Positions 48,335 to 57,642 of a stretch of 64,000 bases of DNA are shown here, piece after piece (the first letter of the stretch is position 1; the number at the start of each line of letters is the position of its first letter). The DNA is from Bacillaceae bacterium OF18-1A (GTDB taxonomy: Bacteria; Bacillota; Bacilli; Bacillales; Bacillaceae_G): NCBI GenBank assembly GCA_027694045.1, contig JAQEWB010000002.1, positions 999,162 through 1,063,161 on the forward strand. Direction: 5' to 3'. The position numbers and the translations under genes are program-made. Under the pieces are notes generated by a model. The model saw only the letters and a list, made by a program, of their open reading frames with translations. It did no database searches and was not told the origin of the DNA.

Positions 48335-49497
48335 GTAGCGCGTTTATTTATTCGGATGATTTTCGGGGCTATTCGTTTAGCCCTGATCATCCTTTTAACC
48401 AACTGCGCGTCACACTTACGTATGACTTATTACAAAAGGGTGGTTTCATCTCTCCTTCCCAAATCATCTCACCAAGGATGGCGACAGATGAAGAGATTGC
48501 CTACGTTCATACAGAGGAGTACATAAATGCGGTAAAACGTGCTGGAGAAGGTAAGTTAGAAAAATCAATTGCGATGACATACGGACTCGGAACAGAAGAT
48601 ACACCGATGTTTCCAAATATGCACGAAGCAAGTGCATTGCTCGTTGGCGGTACGTTAACAGCTGTCGATGCTGTTCTTTCCGGGAAAGTAAAGCATGCCC
48701 TCAATTTAGGCGGCGGCTTACATCACGGCTTCCGTGGCAAAGCATCTGGATTTTGTATTTATAACGATAGTTCTATCGCAATGAAATATATTCAAAAGAA
48801 GTACGGTTTACGAGTTTTATATATTGATACCGATGCTCATCACGGTGACGGTGTACAATGGTCATTTTATGATGATCCTAACATATGCACCATTTCGTTA
48901 CATGAAACTGGACGTTATTTATTCCCTGGAACTGGCGCTGTAAATGAACGTGGACAAGGAAATGGATATAGTTATTCTTTTAACGTTCCACTCGATGCTT
49001 TTACAGAAGATGAATCTTTCCTAGAATCATATCGAACAGTTGTAAAAGAAGTTGCGGCATACTTTAAACCGGATGTTATTTTAACGCAAAACGGAGCCGA
49101 TGCTCATTATTATGATCCACTTACACACCTTTGCTCAACGATAAATATTTACCGTGAAATACCGAAGCTTGCCCGCGAAATCGCTAATGAATATTGCGAA
49201 GGTCGCTGGATTGCTGTCGGCGGTGGTGGCTACGACTTATGGCGCGTCGTACCAAGAGCTTGGGCACTTATTTGGCTCGAAATGAACAACCTCCAAAACA
49301 TCTCAGGTTATCTCCCTCCAGAATGGATTGAAGCTTGGAAAGGACAAGCAGAAACAGACCTTCCTCTCACATGGGAAGATCCAGACAACATGTATAAACC
49401 TATCCCAAGGAAACCAGAAATTGAAGAAAAGAACGCATTAACTGTGGCGAAGTCTCTCGAAATTATTCGGAATAATATGACAAAATCTTTGTATTAA
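48331..49497 (+). CDS. acuC: AcuC: NAD-independent protein deacetylase for AcsA
   Basis: A 388-residue class I HDAC-like hydrolase. Zinc and catalytic residues are seen in GGGLHHGFRGKASGFCIYND (His-His dyad, about 132), YIDTDAHHGDGVQWSF (Asp/His ligands, about 167) and LTQNGADAHYYDPL (Asp ligand, about 250). It removes the acetyl group from AcsA. The ATG overlaps the acuB stop (ATGA); a frame 27 bases longer inside acuB is not needed. Confidence 0.95.
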   Translation: MSSAFIYSDDFRGYSFSPDHPFNQLRVTLTYDLLQKGGFISPSQIISPRMATDEEIAYVHTEEYINAVKRAGEGKLEKSIAMTYGLGTEDTPMFPNMHEASALLVGGTLTAVDAVLSGKVKHALNLGGGLHHGFRGKASGFCIYNDSSIAMKYIQKKYGLRVLYIDTDAHHGDGVQWSFYDDPNICTISLHETGRYLFPGTGAVNERGQGNGYSYSFNVPLDAFTEDESFLESYRTVVKEVAAYFKPDVILTQNGADAHYYDPLTHLCSTINIYREIPKLAREIANEYCEGRWIAVGGGGYDLWRVVPRAWALIWLEMNNLQNISGYLPPEWIEAWKGQAETDLPLTWEDPDNMYKPIPRKPEIEEKNALTVAKSLEIIRNNMTKSLY

Positions 49498-49500
49498 ACA

Positions 49501-49536
49501 GAAAGGAGGCTCATTTTTGCGAATGGCCTCCTTTTA
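49501..49536 (+). terminator. Terminator of acuABC
   Basis: AAAGGAGGC / GGCCTCCTTTT hairpin with T tail. Confidence 0.8.
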
Positions 49537-49549
49537 TTTTACTGTCGTC

Positions 49550-49678
49550 TTTTGTCGGTAAATCGATATCCGATGTCGAATCGCTGATATATTTCAAGTT
49601 ACGGTCGATATAATCGAAAAATCGCTGATATATTTTGAGTTGCGCCGATATATTTCGAAAATCGCTCATATATTTTTA
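49550..49678 (+). repeat. Short tandem GATATATT repeat array 2
   Basis: Starts TTTTGTCGGTAAATCGATAT, then CGCTGATATATTTC, CGGTCGATATAAT, CGCTGATATATTTT, GCGCCGATATATTTC, CGCTCATATATTTT: the same family and orientation as array 1. Confidence 0.75.
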
Positions 49679-49725
49679 TGTACTAACGGACCTGCCCAAC
49701 TCTTATTAGAAACGGTCGTGATATT

Positions 49726-50580
49726 ATGTGGAAACAGCAAATCATACACACGAAACGTGGCACATTCGAACTTTTTACAAAAGGTGAAGGTGAACCCCTT
49801 TGCATTACACATCACTATTCACAATTTAATGAGACCGGTGATTACTTTGCGGATGTTTTTACTGCTACGCATCGTGTATTCCTCATTAATTTACGAGATG
49901 CTGGTAACTCTGTAAAAGCTAACGCAGAAAGTGAATTAAGTATGCTTGAAACGGTTCACGACTTAGATGCGATACGCGGAGCATTACAACTCCCTACATG
50001 GCATTTCGCCGGCCATTCAACAGGTGGGATGCTTGGACTTTTATATGCAATTACATATCCACATTCCTTACAATCATTAGTCGTGACCGGAGCTGCAGCA
50101 AGTAACTATACCGAAACACCATATTGTATTTATCATCCAGAACATCCTCAGTTTGATTATATGCAGCAACTCATCGAGGACTTAAAAAGCCCACTTCTTA
50201 CAAATAAAGAACGGAAAGAATTATCAACTAAACGAACCAAATTATCTTTATACAAACCCGAAAACTATAACGCTTATTTCTGTAAAGCAATCCAAAAAAC
50301 AATGTCTGCTAGCCGGATGAATGCTTTCGCTAAAGAATATTCCTCATTTGATTTGAGAGCGTACTTACCTTCTATCAAATCAAAAACACTTATTATATGC
50401 GGAAGACACGATGTCCAGTGCCCGATTCAGTATTCTATCGAGATGCATGATAGTATTCGTAATTCTATTTTTGTTCCATTTGAAGACAGTAACCATTATC
50501 CTTTTTTAGAAGAAGCTGCTCGGTTTACTACTACTACTCAAACATTTTATAAATCGTTACGCCGGTACCGTCATTATTAA
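49726..50580 (+). CDS. Alpha/beta-hydrolase
   Basis: A 284-residue alpha/beta-fold hydrolase. Nucleophile Ser98 in FAGHSTGGMLGL (GxSxG), acid in IICGRHDVQCP (about Asp226) and catalytic His in FEDSNHYPFLEE (about 263). The oxyanion region is ITHHYSQFNETGDYF. Proline iminopeptidase-like or esterase activity is possible; the substrate is unknown. The ribosome binding site is weak. It stands just after repeat array 2. Confidence 0.82.
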   Translation: MWKQQIIHTKRGTFELFTKGEGEPLCITHHYSQFNETGDYFADVFTATHRVFLINLRDAGNSVKANAESELSMLETVHDLDAIRGALQLPTWHFAGHSTGGMLGLLYAITYPHSLQSLVVTGAAASNYTETPYCIYHPEHPQFDYMQQLIEDLKSPLLTNKERKELSTKRTKLSLYKPENYNAYFCKAIQKTMSASRMNAFAKEYSSFDLRAYLPSIKSKTLIICGRHDVQCPIQYSIEMHDSIRNSIFVPFEDSNHYPFLEEAARFTTTTQTFYKSLRRYRHY

Positions 50581-50595
50581 GGAAATATAAACAAT

Positions 50596-50636
50596 GACAA
50601 AAAGCTCAAAGTCTATATGACTATGGGCTTTTTGTC
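50596..50636 (+). terminator. Bidirectional terminator
   Basis: GACAAAAAGC(TC) / (GG)GCTTTTTGTC hairpin between convergent genes. Confidence 0.8.
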
Positions 50637-50922
50637 AGAAGAAATATGTCATACTAAAAACAAATAAAAGAACACAAGAAATAACCACTAAACCTACATC
50701 AAGTAATACTGACTTTTTATCTCTATCTTTCAAACTTACCTTAGAGCTAGAAATACTTTTAATTACCCAAAAGATCGCAAAAAATAACCAACCAAAATGA
50801 TCATTCGTAGAATCTTCATCATAAAACATTTGTATTACACCAATAATTAATAAGATAAGTACGATATTCGTTCCAATCTTTAAAGCCTTGTTTGATTTAT
50901 TATTCTTTAATTCCGCCCCCAA
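50635..50922 (-). CDS. Small three-segment membrane protein (95 aa)
   Basis: TTG start after GAGGGGGT. Hydrophobic segments at about 16-32, 44-58 and 74-93; the linker between the last two, SSSKVSLKDRDKKS, is basic. No family recognised. Confidence 0.6.
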   Translation of the reverse strand: MGAELKNNKSNKALKIGTNIVLILLIIGVIQMFYDEDSTNDHFGWLFFAIFWVIKSISSSKVSLKDRDKKSVLLDVGLVVISCVLLFVFSMTYFF

Positions 50923-51032
50923 GATCTAGTACCCCCTCAAACTATCGTGCGTGTTAGCAAAACAAAGATGTTTTATCTATATATATTTTAACACAAATTA
51001 CCTATTATTCCCTTTTCATTTGAATAACATAA

Positions 51033-51060
51033 AAAACCTACCAATTACTCGGCAGGTTCC
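51033..51060 (-). terminator. Terminator of the two-component operon
   Basis: AACCTACC / GGCAGGTT stem directly after the response regulator stop. Confidence 0.65.
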
Positions 51061-51750
51061 CTACACATTAAAACGATAACCAGCTCCCCATACTGTTTCA
51101 ATATATTGCGGGTGCGCTGGATCTCTTTCAATTTTTTCACGTAGCTTTCTAATATGAACGACAACAGTTGCTAAATCACCAGCGGAATCTAATCCCCAGA
51201 TGCGCTCAAATAACTGTTCTTTATTTAATACTTGATTTGGGTTTGTGACAAAGAATGTTAATAAATCAAACTCCTTCGTTGTAAAGGCGATTTCTTCATT
51301 GTTTATAAAAACTTTTCTCGCTCGTTGATCAATAGAAATTCCGTGAATATATAACGTATCGCGTTGCTTACTTACATTCCCTGATAATCTTTCGTAACGC
51401 GCAATATGTGCTTTTACTCTTGCTACTAGCTCACTCGGGCTAAACGGCTTCGTTATATAATCATCCGCTCCTAATCCGAGCCCGCGAATTTTATCTATAT
51501 CTTCTTTTTTTGCTGAAACAAGTAAAATCGGAATATCTTTTAGAGCACGTATTTGTTTACAAATTTCAAATCCATTCATTTTTGGAAGCATAATATCTAA
51601 AATAATTAAATCGTAGTCTTCTTGCAGAGCCATTTGTAAACCTGTTTCTCCAGAGTGTTCTACATCAACTTGAAAATCACTAATTTCTAAATAATCTCGC
51701 TGTAATTCTGCAATGCTTACTTCATCTTCTATTAGTAAAATTCTTTTCAA
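51061..51750 (-). CDS. OmpR-family response regulator
   Basis: A 229-residue regulator: receiver domain with acidic pocket IEDE, phosphoacceptor Asp52 (LIILDIMLPKMNG), Ser79 and Lys101 (ITKPFSPSEL), then a winged-helix DNA-binding domain (about 130-229, TTKEFDLLTFFVTNPNQVLNKEQLFERIWG). A TTG start right after the kinase stop has GGTGA upstream; a GTG four codons earlier overlaps the kinase end and is the alternative. Cotranscribed with the upstream kinase gene. Confidence 0.87.
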   Translation of the reverse strand: MKRILLIEDEVSIAELQRDYLEISDFQVDVEHSGETGLQMALQEDYDLIILDIMLPKMNGFEICKQIRALKDIPILLVSAKKEDIDKIRGLGLGADDYITKPFSPSELVARVKAHIARYERLSGNVSKQRDTLYIHGISIDQRARKVFINNEEIAFTTKEFDLLTFFVTNPNQVLNKEQLFERIWGLDSAGDLATVVVHIRKLREKIERDPAHPQYIETVWGAGYRFNV

Positions 51751-51751
51751 T

Positions 51752-53206
51752 TTACTCACCACATTTCTCTACTTTTTCCAATGAGAAGAAAATACTTGTC
51801 CCTTTCCCAAGCTCACTTTCCGCCCAAATCTCCCCGCCATGTTCTTCAACAATTTGTTTTGCTATCGCTAAGCCAAGTCCACTTCCACCTGTACTAGAGT
51901 TTCGTGATTGCTCTGCACGATAAAAACGTTCAAAAATATAAGGAAGTGTATCAGATTCTATACCTGATCCATTGTCCATTACTTTCACAGTAACTTTATT
52001 GTTATCACTTGATACTGTTACAGTAATTTCCTTTTCTTCTTTATCCATGTATTTCACACTATTATGAATTAAATTTGATATTACTCTATTGATTTTTTCG
52101 CAATCAGCCTTTACATAAAGTGGTGATGCATGTAATTGTAAGTTAACTTCTATACCTTCTTTACTTAAATCCATCTGCATCTCTTCTATTAATTCTTGCA
52201 TAAACATATTTAATTCAACCGTTTCAAACTGAAAGGGAACTCGGTTCAAATCAAGCTTCGAAAATAGAAATAGTTCGTCAATGAGTGTATCCATATGTCT
52301 TGCTTTCGTATGAATAGTCGTTAAGTACTTATCCATTTTTTCTGGCGTATTTGCTACCCCATCTTTTATTCCTTCTACATATCCGATAATAGATGTAATC
52401 GGTGTTTTTAAATCGTGAGAGATGTTTGAAATGAGCTCTTTTCGATTTTCTTCATACTGTGTTTGCACTTCAATCGATTCTTTTAACTTCTTCCTCATTT
52501 CCTCAAACCCTTGATTTAATTGCCCTATTTCATCGTGTGATGTAACTGGTATTTGAAAATCTAAATTTCCTTCTTTAATTTTCTCAGTCGCATCTTTCAA
52601 TACAAAGATTGGTTTTATTACACTTCTTGAGACAAGATAACTTAATAATCCAATAAGCAAAATAGCTAACAGTAAAAGTGATACGAACAAAATCGGAAAT
52701 AACTTTTGTGTAAGATCTACAAATGAACTTTGCTTCTTTAATACAAATATACTCCCCTCTTCTTCCTGTGGAAAATAAAAATCAAACTTTACATATCGAT
52801 AAAATGTATCGCCTAGTTCCGTTGTACCACGACTATTAATATTTGCTGATTCAAATTTCGGAAGAGCTTCTTTTAAAGATACACTTTCAAATACATTTGA
52901 AGCATATGAAATGCTTTCTCCCTTTCTTACAACTATTTTCACCCCTTCTTTTTCAAGTGATGAAACGAACGATTCATCTAATAATTGAGATTGATGTTTC
53001 TTCGCCGCTAATTTCAATTCAATATACGTATTCTCTTCTTCTGGCGTAAGCGGCTTTTGAATATAGGAACTTTTATAGAAATTTTTCACTGCTTCCAAGT
53101 CACCTGTTATCGAAAAAACGATTAAAAATCCCGCGACTAATATAAGCGTAATGGAAACGAGGATAACAGCGATATAAGAGAATAAAAATCTTGTTTTAAT
53201 AGACAT
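51752..53206 (-). CDS. HAMP-domain sensor histidine kinase
   Basis: A 484-residue membrane kinase: TM1 about 7-29, extracytoplasmic domain about 30-170, TM2 about 172-194, HAMP about 195-245, HisKA with SNISHDLKTPITSIIGYVEG (phospho-His about 262), and HATPase_c with N-box NRVISNLIHNSVKY, G1 DNGSGI, F FERFYRAEQ and G2 GGSGLGLAIAKQ. Kinase-first order, then regulator. Target genes unknown; a cell-envelope or peptide signal is typical of the class but not shown. Confidence 0.88.
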   Translation of the reverse strand: MSIKTRFLFSYIAVILVSITLILVAGFLIVFSITGDLEAVKNFYKSSYIQKPLTPEEENTYIELKLAAKKHQSQLLDESFVSSLEKEGVKIVVRKGESISYASNVFESVSLKEALPKFESANINSRGTTELGDTFYRYVKFDFYFPQEEEGSIFVLKKQSSFVDLTQKLFPILFVSLLLLAILLIGLLSYLVSRSVIKPIFVLKDATEKIKEGNLDFQIPVTSHDEIGQLNQGFEEMRKKLKESIEVQTQYEENRKELISNISHDLKTPITSIIGYVEGIKDGVANTPEKMDKYLTTIHTKARHMDTLIDELFLFSKLDLNRVPFQFETVELNMFMQELIEEMQMDLSKEGIEVNLQLHASPLYVKADCEKINRVISNLIHNSVKYMDKEEKEITVTVSSDNNKVTVKVMDNGSGIESDTLPYIFERFYRAEQSRNSSTGGSGLGLAIAKQIVEEHGGEIWAESELGKGTSIFFSLEKVEKCGE

Positions 53207-53225
53207 ATGTTACATCCTCACTTTA

Positions 53226-53382
53226 CCCCGCTATTTGCCGGGCAGTAAGATCCCCACCTCAAAATTCAGAGAAAGCAAAGAAGTTAAGTGGGGGATCAAC
53301 TGCCCATAAAAGCCCGATTGGTGTGGGCTAATAATCAGTGGGGGATGAACAAAACCCCCACTGATTATTAGTTGAACCTTAT
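53226..53382. repeat. bcr1-like structured repeat element with three strong palindromes
   Basis: About 150 bases folding into consecutive hairpins: GGGCAGT...ACTGCCC enclosing GATCCCC/GGGGATC (53239-53304); GCCC...GGGC (53312-53328); and an 18 bp perfect stem TAATAATCAGTGGGGG / CCCCCACTGATTATTA (53329-53370). Degenerate TTTAC / CTTAT flanks could be target duplications. Size and form match the B. cereus group bcr1 repeat, a non-autonomous mobile-like element; identity is from memory. Confidence 0.6.
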
Positions 53383-53511
53383 CAAACCTTATTATTTACA
53401 AGCATAAAAATATATGTTCAAATACTCAAGCGATTTTATAGTAATTTTAGCGTCAATTTATAAAAATTTAATGTTCTTCTTTTACAGTTGAACTGAGGAG
53501 GTTGAAATTCC

Positions 53512-53620
53512 ATGTTCAAAAAAACAGTAAGCATGATATGTTGCGTAATTTTTTTACAAGGATGCTCGCGCTCATAACTTTGAAGAGATAGAAAAGATTT
53601 TGCTAGAAGGACATAAGTAA
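53512..53620 (+). pseudogene. Remnant of a short lipoprotein gene
   Basis: GAGGAGG precedes ATG at 53512, which opens MFKKTVSMICCVIFLQGCSRS and stops at 53575-53577. The lipobox LQGC is intact, but the mature part is only four residues. In the +1 frame the text continues NFEEIEKILLEGHK to TAA at 53618-53620, like the C-terminus of a thioredoxin-type lipoprotein. This fits a gene that lost its middle by deletion and frameshift. Confidence 0.5.
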
Positions 53621-53698
53621 AAAGCTAATTTTTGCCTTCCTCCCCCGCCCTATGCTACATTTAAGCCGTTATATCAATATGAATAGGTGGGAATACAT

Positions 53699-54625
53699 AT
53701 GAACAAACCTAAAATTGGGATGATTGGACTTGGAAGCATCGCACAAAAAGCTTATCTTCCAACACTTACAAAAGAAACAGATTGGAATTTTGTTGGGGCG
53801 TTTACACCTAATGCGGAGAAAAGAAAACAAATTTGCCAGCAATATCGCATTCAAGACTTCCATTCTATTGAAACACTAGCTTCGGAATGTGATGCAGTTT
53901 TTGTGCATAGTTCAACTGCATCGCATTATGAAATTGTTTCTGAACTTCTGAAAAAAGGAATCGATGTCTATGTTGATAAACCGTTAGCTGCTACAGTGGA
54001 ACAAGCTGAGAAGCTAGTCGAGTTGAGCGAAAAGTATAAGCGAAAGTTAATGGTTGGATTTAACCGCCGCTTCGTTCCTATGTATATCACTGCAAAAGAA
54101 CAAGCTAATGATATTTCATGGATTCGAATTGAAAAGCACCGCACAAATAAAGTAGGACCAAATACGTACGATTTTACTATGCTAGATGATTACTTACATA
54201 TTGTAGATACCGCCCGCTGGTTAGCTAATGGTGATCTTAACGTCGTTCATAATATGATGCAAATCAATGAAAAGAATGAACTTCTTTACGGACATCATAC
54301 ATATACAACTGCAAACGGACTTTTACTTTCAACAGCTATGCATCGTCATGCAGGTACAAACTTAGAACAAATTGAACTTGTCACAACAGGGAAAATCATT
54401 CGTGTAAAAAATATGAATACATTTGAAATCGAACAAGAAAACTCCGTTTCACAAAGTGGTTCTCCATCATGGGAAACGACGTTAAAACAGCGTGGTTTTG
54501 AAGATGCTGTTCATCATTTCATTAATTGTTTACACGGGGATACAAAGCCGTTAGTAGATGGTTTAGAAGGATTAAAAACGCAACAAATATTACAATCCCT
54601 ACTAAATGAAACAAATAAAAATTAA
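53699..54625 (+). CDS. Gfo/Idh/MocA-family oxidoreductase
   Basis: A 308-residue NAD(P)-dependent dehydrogenase-like protein. Rossmann loop IGMIGLGSIAQKAYLP (about 5-20), the conserved EKP-type motif reads VDKPLAATVEQAE (about 95), and the C-terminal domain holds LDDYLHIVDTARWL (catalytic-type Asp/His). Such enzymes act on sugars or inositol; the substrate is unknown. AGGTGGG precedes the ATG. Confidence 0.85.
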   Translation: MNKPKIGMIGLGSIAQKAYLPTLTKETDWNFVGAFTPNAEKRKQICQQYRIQDFHSIETLASECDAVFVHSSTASHYEIVSELLKKGIDVYVDKPLAATVEQAEKLVELSEKYKRKLMVGFNRRFVPMYITAKEQANDISWIRIEKHRTNKVGPNTYDFTMLDDYLHIVDTARWLANGDLNVVHNMMQINEKNELLYGHHTYTTANGLLLSTAMHRHAGTNLEQIELVTTGKIIRVKNMNTFEIEQENSVSQSGSPSWETTLKQRGFEDAVHHFINCLHGDTKPLVDGLEGLKTQQILQSLLNETNKN

Positions 54626-54759
54626 ATTTAAAACGGATACATTTTTCAGAATTTACTTTCATTCCCATTTGCTCTTTATTTCTTTCGCAAATTTCTATAG
54701 AATATGTTGATAGGAATTATAAATTTCATAATGAATCGTGGAAAGGATGGGATTAACAC

Positions 54760-55158
54760 ATGTGGAACGAGTTTAAAAAGTTCGCTTTCAAAGGGAATGT
54801 AATCGATTTAGCTGTCGGGGTTGTAATCGGTGCTGCATTCGGTAAGATCGTTAGTTCTTTAGTAAAAGACATTATTACACCATTACTTGGTATGATTTTA
54901 GGTGGCGTTGACTTTACAGATTTAAAAATTACATTTGGTAAGTCATCTATTATGTACGGTAACTTCATCCAAACAATTTTTGACTTCTTAATTATTGCAG
55001 CTGCTATCTTTATGTTCGTTAAAGTTTTCAACAAACTAACATCTAAAAGAGAAGAAGAAAAAGAAGAGAAAATTCCAGAACCAACAAAAGAAGAAACTCT
55101 TCTTGGCGAAATTCGCGACTTATTAAAACAACAAAACTCTTCTAAAGATAGAGCATAA
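54760..55158 (+). CDS. mscL: Large-conductance mechanosensitive channel MscL
   Basis: A 132-residue channel. N-terminal amphipathic [35 protein letters not shown] (S1 and TM1), TM2 about 70-92 ([22 protein letters not shown]) and a charged C-terminal helix. It opens under membrane tension to release solutes at hypo-osmotic shock. GGAAAGGATGG upstream. Single gene with terminator. Confidence 0.97.
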   Translation: MWNEFKKFAFKGNVIDLAVGVVIGAAFGKIVSSLVKDIITPLLGMILGGVDFTDLKITFGKSSIMYGNFIQTIFDFLIIAAAIFMFVKVFNKLTSKREEEKEEKIPEPTKEETLLGEIRDLLKQQNSSKDRA

Positions 55159-55167
55159 TTGAACGGA

Positions 55168-55203
55168 CAAAAAGGCATGCCCACTCGGGACATGCCTTTT
55201 TTA
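55168..55203 (+). terminator. Bidirectional terminator after mscL
   Basis: AAAAGGCATG / CATGCCTTTT hairpin. Confidence 0.88.
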
Positions 55204-55207
55204 TATG

Positions 55208-55480
55208 CTATAACGTTTCCGAATTCATATGAATAAATAAAATAATACCTGCAACCATAAGTACCATAATGCTACCTGCAAATAACGTAATACCGATAAA
55301 CATAAAGTTCGTACTTACATCTACCGAAATACTTTCCGTAAAAATAGAAATTACATACGTGATAAGGGCAATTCCTGCAAGAATACTTCCTGGAACAAAT
55401 CGCTTTAAGCCATTTTGTTTTAACGTCATATATGCAAAAAAAGCAGTCGTGCAAAGCGTAATTATCCAAAGAACGATCAT
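55208..55480 (-). CDS. Small membrane protein (90 aa)
   Basis: Three hydrophobic segments (about 1-17, 31-50 and 57-84), short basic loop QNGLKRFVPG. ATG follows GGGGGGAAGAG-type sequence. Convergent with mscL. No family recognised. Confidence 0.6.
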   Translation of the reverse strand: MIVLWIITLCTTAFFAYMTLKQNGLKRFVPGSILAGIALITYVISIFTESISVDVSTNFMFIGITLFAGSIMVLMVAGIILFIHMNSETL

Positions 55481-55632
55481 CTCTTCTCCCCCCTCACAGG
55501 CCTTTTCTTTCTATTATACATGACATTGCCCTATAATAGGTAAATTTGCACTTATGTGACATATAACAAGGAATACTCCTAGCTGTAGCGAAAGCATTAT
55601 TACATGTACTTACACAAGAAGGAGGAATTCAT

Positions 55633-55929
55633 CTGGAATATACCACTTTGGCAAATTTGGAATTAGTCGAGCGATTTGATTATGTCACGATTGACTTAGA
55701 CAAACAGTTTTTTTGTATCGAAGTTGTCAATCTCCACAGCAATACAGTGATACTAAAAATATCAATTAACTTGAAAACAGACGAAACGATGGTAGAGGGA
55801 AATATAGTTCAGTACGATACTTTGCACAGAGACGCATTATTACAAGGATTAAAAGAAACTGCACAAATGTGTATGACGCACAATTTAAGAAACCAAGAAG
55901 AATTATTCGCATTTTTAGAAAAAAATTAA
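55633..55929 (+). CDS. Hypothetical soluble protein, probable CTG start (98 aa)
   Basis: The strong site GAAGGAGG lies seven bases before CTG at 55633, in frame with the rest; no ATG, GTG or TTG is at suitable distance. The first TTG (55648) is 22 bases from the site. The product would be MEYTTLANLELVERFDYV..., acidic, beta-rich then helical (HRDALLQGLKETAQMCMTHN). Function unknown. Confidence 0.6.
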   Translation: MEYTTLANLELVERFDYVTIDLDKQFFCIEVVNLHSNTVILKISINLKTDETMVEGNIVQYDTLHRDALLQGLKETAQMCMTHNLRNQEELFAFLEKN

Positions 55930-56008
55930 CCTCTATAAAAATGGATGTTTTTACCTTAAATTGATATAATTATCATATAATAATATTCTTTGTAAGGGAG
56001 TGTTCATA

Positions 56009-56245
56009 ATGATTTGGATTTCACTAATCGCATTAGCCTATTTCATCATTCTCGTCCCAATACAGTACAACTACATTAAGACGCTAAAGGAAAAACAACA
56101 AAAGATGAATGTGTCACAAAATGAACTATATGACAACATGTCTTATGAAGAATCACAAATACACTACCATTATCAAAGTAACGTATTTACAATACCGGCT
56201 TCCCTTGTCGCAAGTATTATTTATAAGGTGAAACATGCAGCATAA
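56009..56245 (+). CDS. DUF3949 family small membrane protein (paralogue)
   Basis: A 78-residue protein: N-terminal membrane segment (about 2-20), then VSQNELYDNMSYEESQIHYH and IPASLVASIIYKVKHAA. Closely similar to the gene at 2879-3142. AAGGGAG nine bases before the ATG. Overlaps the next gene by 11 bases, so they are probably coupled. Confidence 0.75.
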   Translation: MIWISLIALAYFIILVPIQYNYIKTLKEKQQKMNVSQNELYDNMSYEESQIHYHYQSNVFTIPASLVASIIYKVKHAA

Positions 56246-56609
56246 TATGTATGCTGTAAAATTATTGTTTGAATCTGTTCATTCTGGTGAGCCTGATCCT
56301 ACGAAAATTGATGAGCATTATGAAAAGAATCACGATACGCTTTTTGAAGAGAGTATTATTCTCGTTAAAGCAAGCAGTTTGGAAGAAGCTCATGCACTAG
56401 GTGAACGGATCGCTATACAGTCTGAGCATACGTACGATAATATGTACGGTAAGCAAATAACATGGACGTTTCGAAAACTGTTGCATGTGTTTGAATTAGA
56501 CGATACATCATTTGAAACAGGAACAGAATTGTATGCAAGATTTTTACACGTTAAGAAAAATGAAACTGTTGATACAATAATTAAAACATACTATCCTGAA
56601 TATAAATAA
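56235..56609 (+). CDS. DUF4288-like small protein
   Basis: A 124-residue acidic soluble protein. MYAVKLLFESVHSGEPDPTKIDEHYE at the start, FEESIILVKASSLEEAHALGERIA in the middle and WTFRKLLHVFELDDTSFETGTELYARFL later fit the DUF4288 pattern, a family of unknown function. The start is the ATG overlapping the DUF3949 gene, with TAAGGTGAAA upstream. Confidence 0.7.
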   Translation: MQHNMYAVKLLFESVHSGEPDPTKIDEHYEKNHDTLFEESIILVKASSLEEAHALGERIAIQSEHTYDNMYGKQITWTFRKLLHVFELDDTSFETGTELYARFLHVKKNETVDTIIKTYYPEYK

Positions 56610-56640
56610 AAGCTCACAGCGAATGCTGTGAGCTTTTTTA
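56607..56640 (+). terminator. Bidirectional terminator before ccpA
   Basis: AAGCTCACAGC / GCTGTGAGCTTTTTT. Confidence 0.9.
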
Positions 56641-56643
56641 TAC

Positions 56644-57642
56644 TTACTTCGTTGAATCTCTAAATTGAATACGGTGAGGTAAGATAACAGTATGATCTTC
56701 CACTTTTTCTTTGTTCATATACTTTGTTAATAGACGCATTGCTACTGCACCGATATCATACATTGGTTGTACAACTGTTGAAAGCTGTGGACGAACCATT
56801 AATGCAAGGCGTGTATTATCGAAACCAAGTACTTCTACATCTGTTGGTACGTTTAATCCAGCGTCTTGTGCAGCATGGATTACACCTAGTGCCATTTCAT
56901 CAGAAGATACGAAGATTGCTGTTGGCTTCTCATCAAGGCTCGATAATTTTTCGAATGCTTCGATACCTGAATCATATGTGTAATCTCCATCGATTACAAG
57001 ATTTTCATCATATGAAATGCCAGCTTCTTCTAAAGCTTTTTTATAACCTTGTAGTTTCTTCGCGCTTCCTGCTTTATCAATGAAAGGACCAGAGACGAAA
57101 CCGATACGTTTATGTCCTTGTTCAATAAAGTGCTTCATTGCATCGTAAGCTGCTTGTGTATAATCAATATTTACTGATGGTGTTTCGTTTTTATCATCAA
57201 ATGATGCTGCTAGTACAATTGGTACTGGAGATTTTTTGAACTCTTCAATGTGAATGTCTGTAATATCTTCACCCATGAAAACAATTCCGTCCACTTGTTT
57301 TCCAAGCATCGTATTTAATAAGTGGAACTCTTTCTCTTTGTTTTGGTCAGAGTTACTTAAAATGATATTATATTTGTACATTGTTGCGATATCTTCAATT
57401 CCACGAGCTAGTTCTGCATAAAACGTATTTGAGATATCAGGGATAATAACACCCACTGTAGTTGTCTTCTTGCTTGCTAATCCACGTGCTACCGCATTTG
57501 GGCGGTATCCTAAACGGTCAATTGCTTCTAATACTTTCTTTCTTGTCGTAGGCTTTACATTTGGGTTACCGTTCACAACACGAGATACGGTAGCCATTGA
57601 AACGTTTGCTTCGCGCGCTACATCATAGATTGTTACGTTCAT
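56644..57642 (-). CDS. ccpA: Catabolite control protein A
   Basis: A 332-residue LacI/GalR regulator. [34 protein letters not shown] (1-31), hinge helix [12 protein letters not shown], and a periplasmic-binding-like core. With HPr-Ser-P it binds cre sites to repress or activate carbon genes, including ackA and acsA/acu in Bacillus. The core segment [29 protein letters not shown] is nearly identical to the B. subtilis protein. Start is the ATG of MNVTIYD; four codons upstream a GTG overlaps GGAGTG. Confidence 0.96.
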   Translation of the reverse strand: MNVTIYDVAREANVSMATVSRVVNGNPNVKPTTRKKVLEAIDRLGYRPNAVARGLASKKTTTVGVIIPDISNTFYAELARGIEDIATMYKYNIILSNSDQNKEKEFHLLNTMLGKQVDGIVFMGEDITDIHIEEFKKSPVPIVLAASFDDKNETPSVNIDYTQAAYDAMKHFIEQGHKRIGFVSGPFIDKAGSAKKLQGYKKALEEAGISYDENLVIDGDYTYDSGIEAFEKLSSLDEKPTAIFVSSDEMALGVIHAAQDAGLNVPTDVEVLGFDNTRLALMVRPQLSTVVQPMYDIGAVAMRLLTKYMNKEKVEDHTVILPHRIQFRDSTK

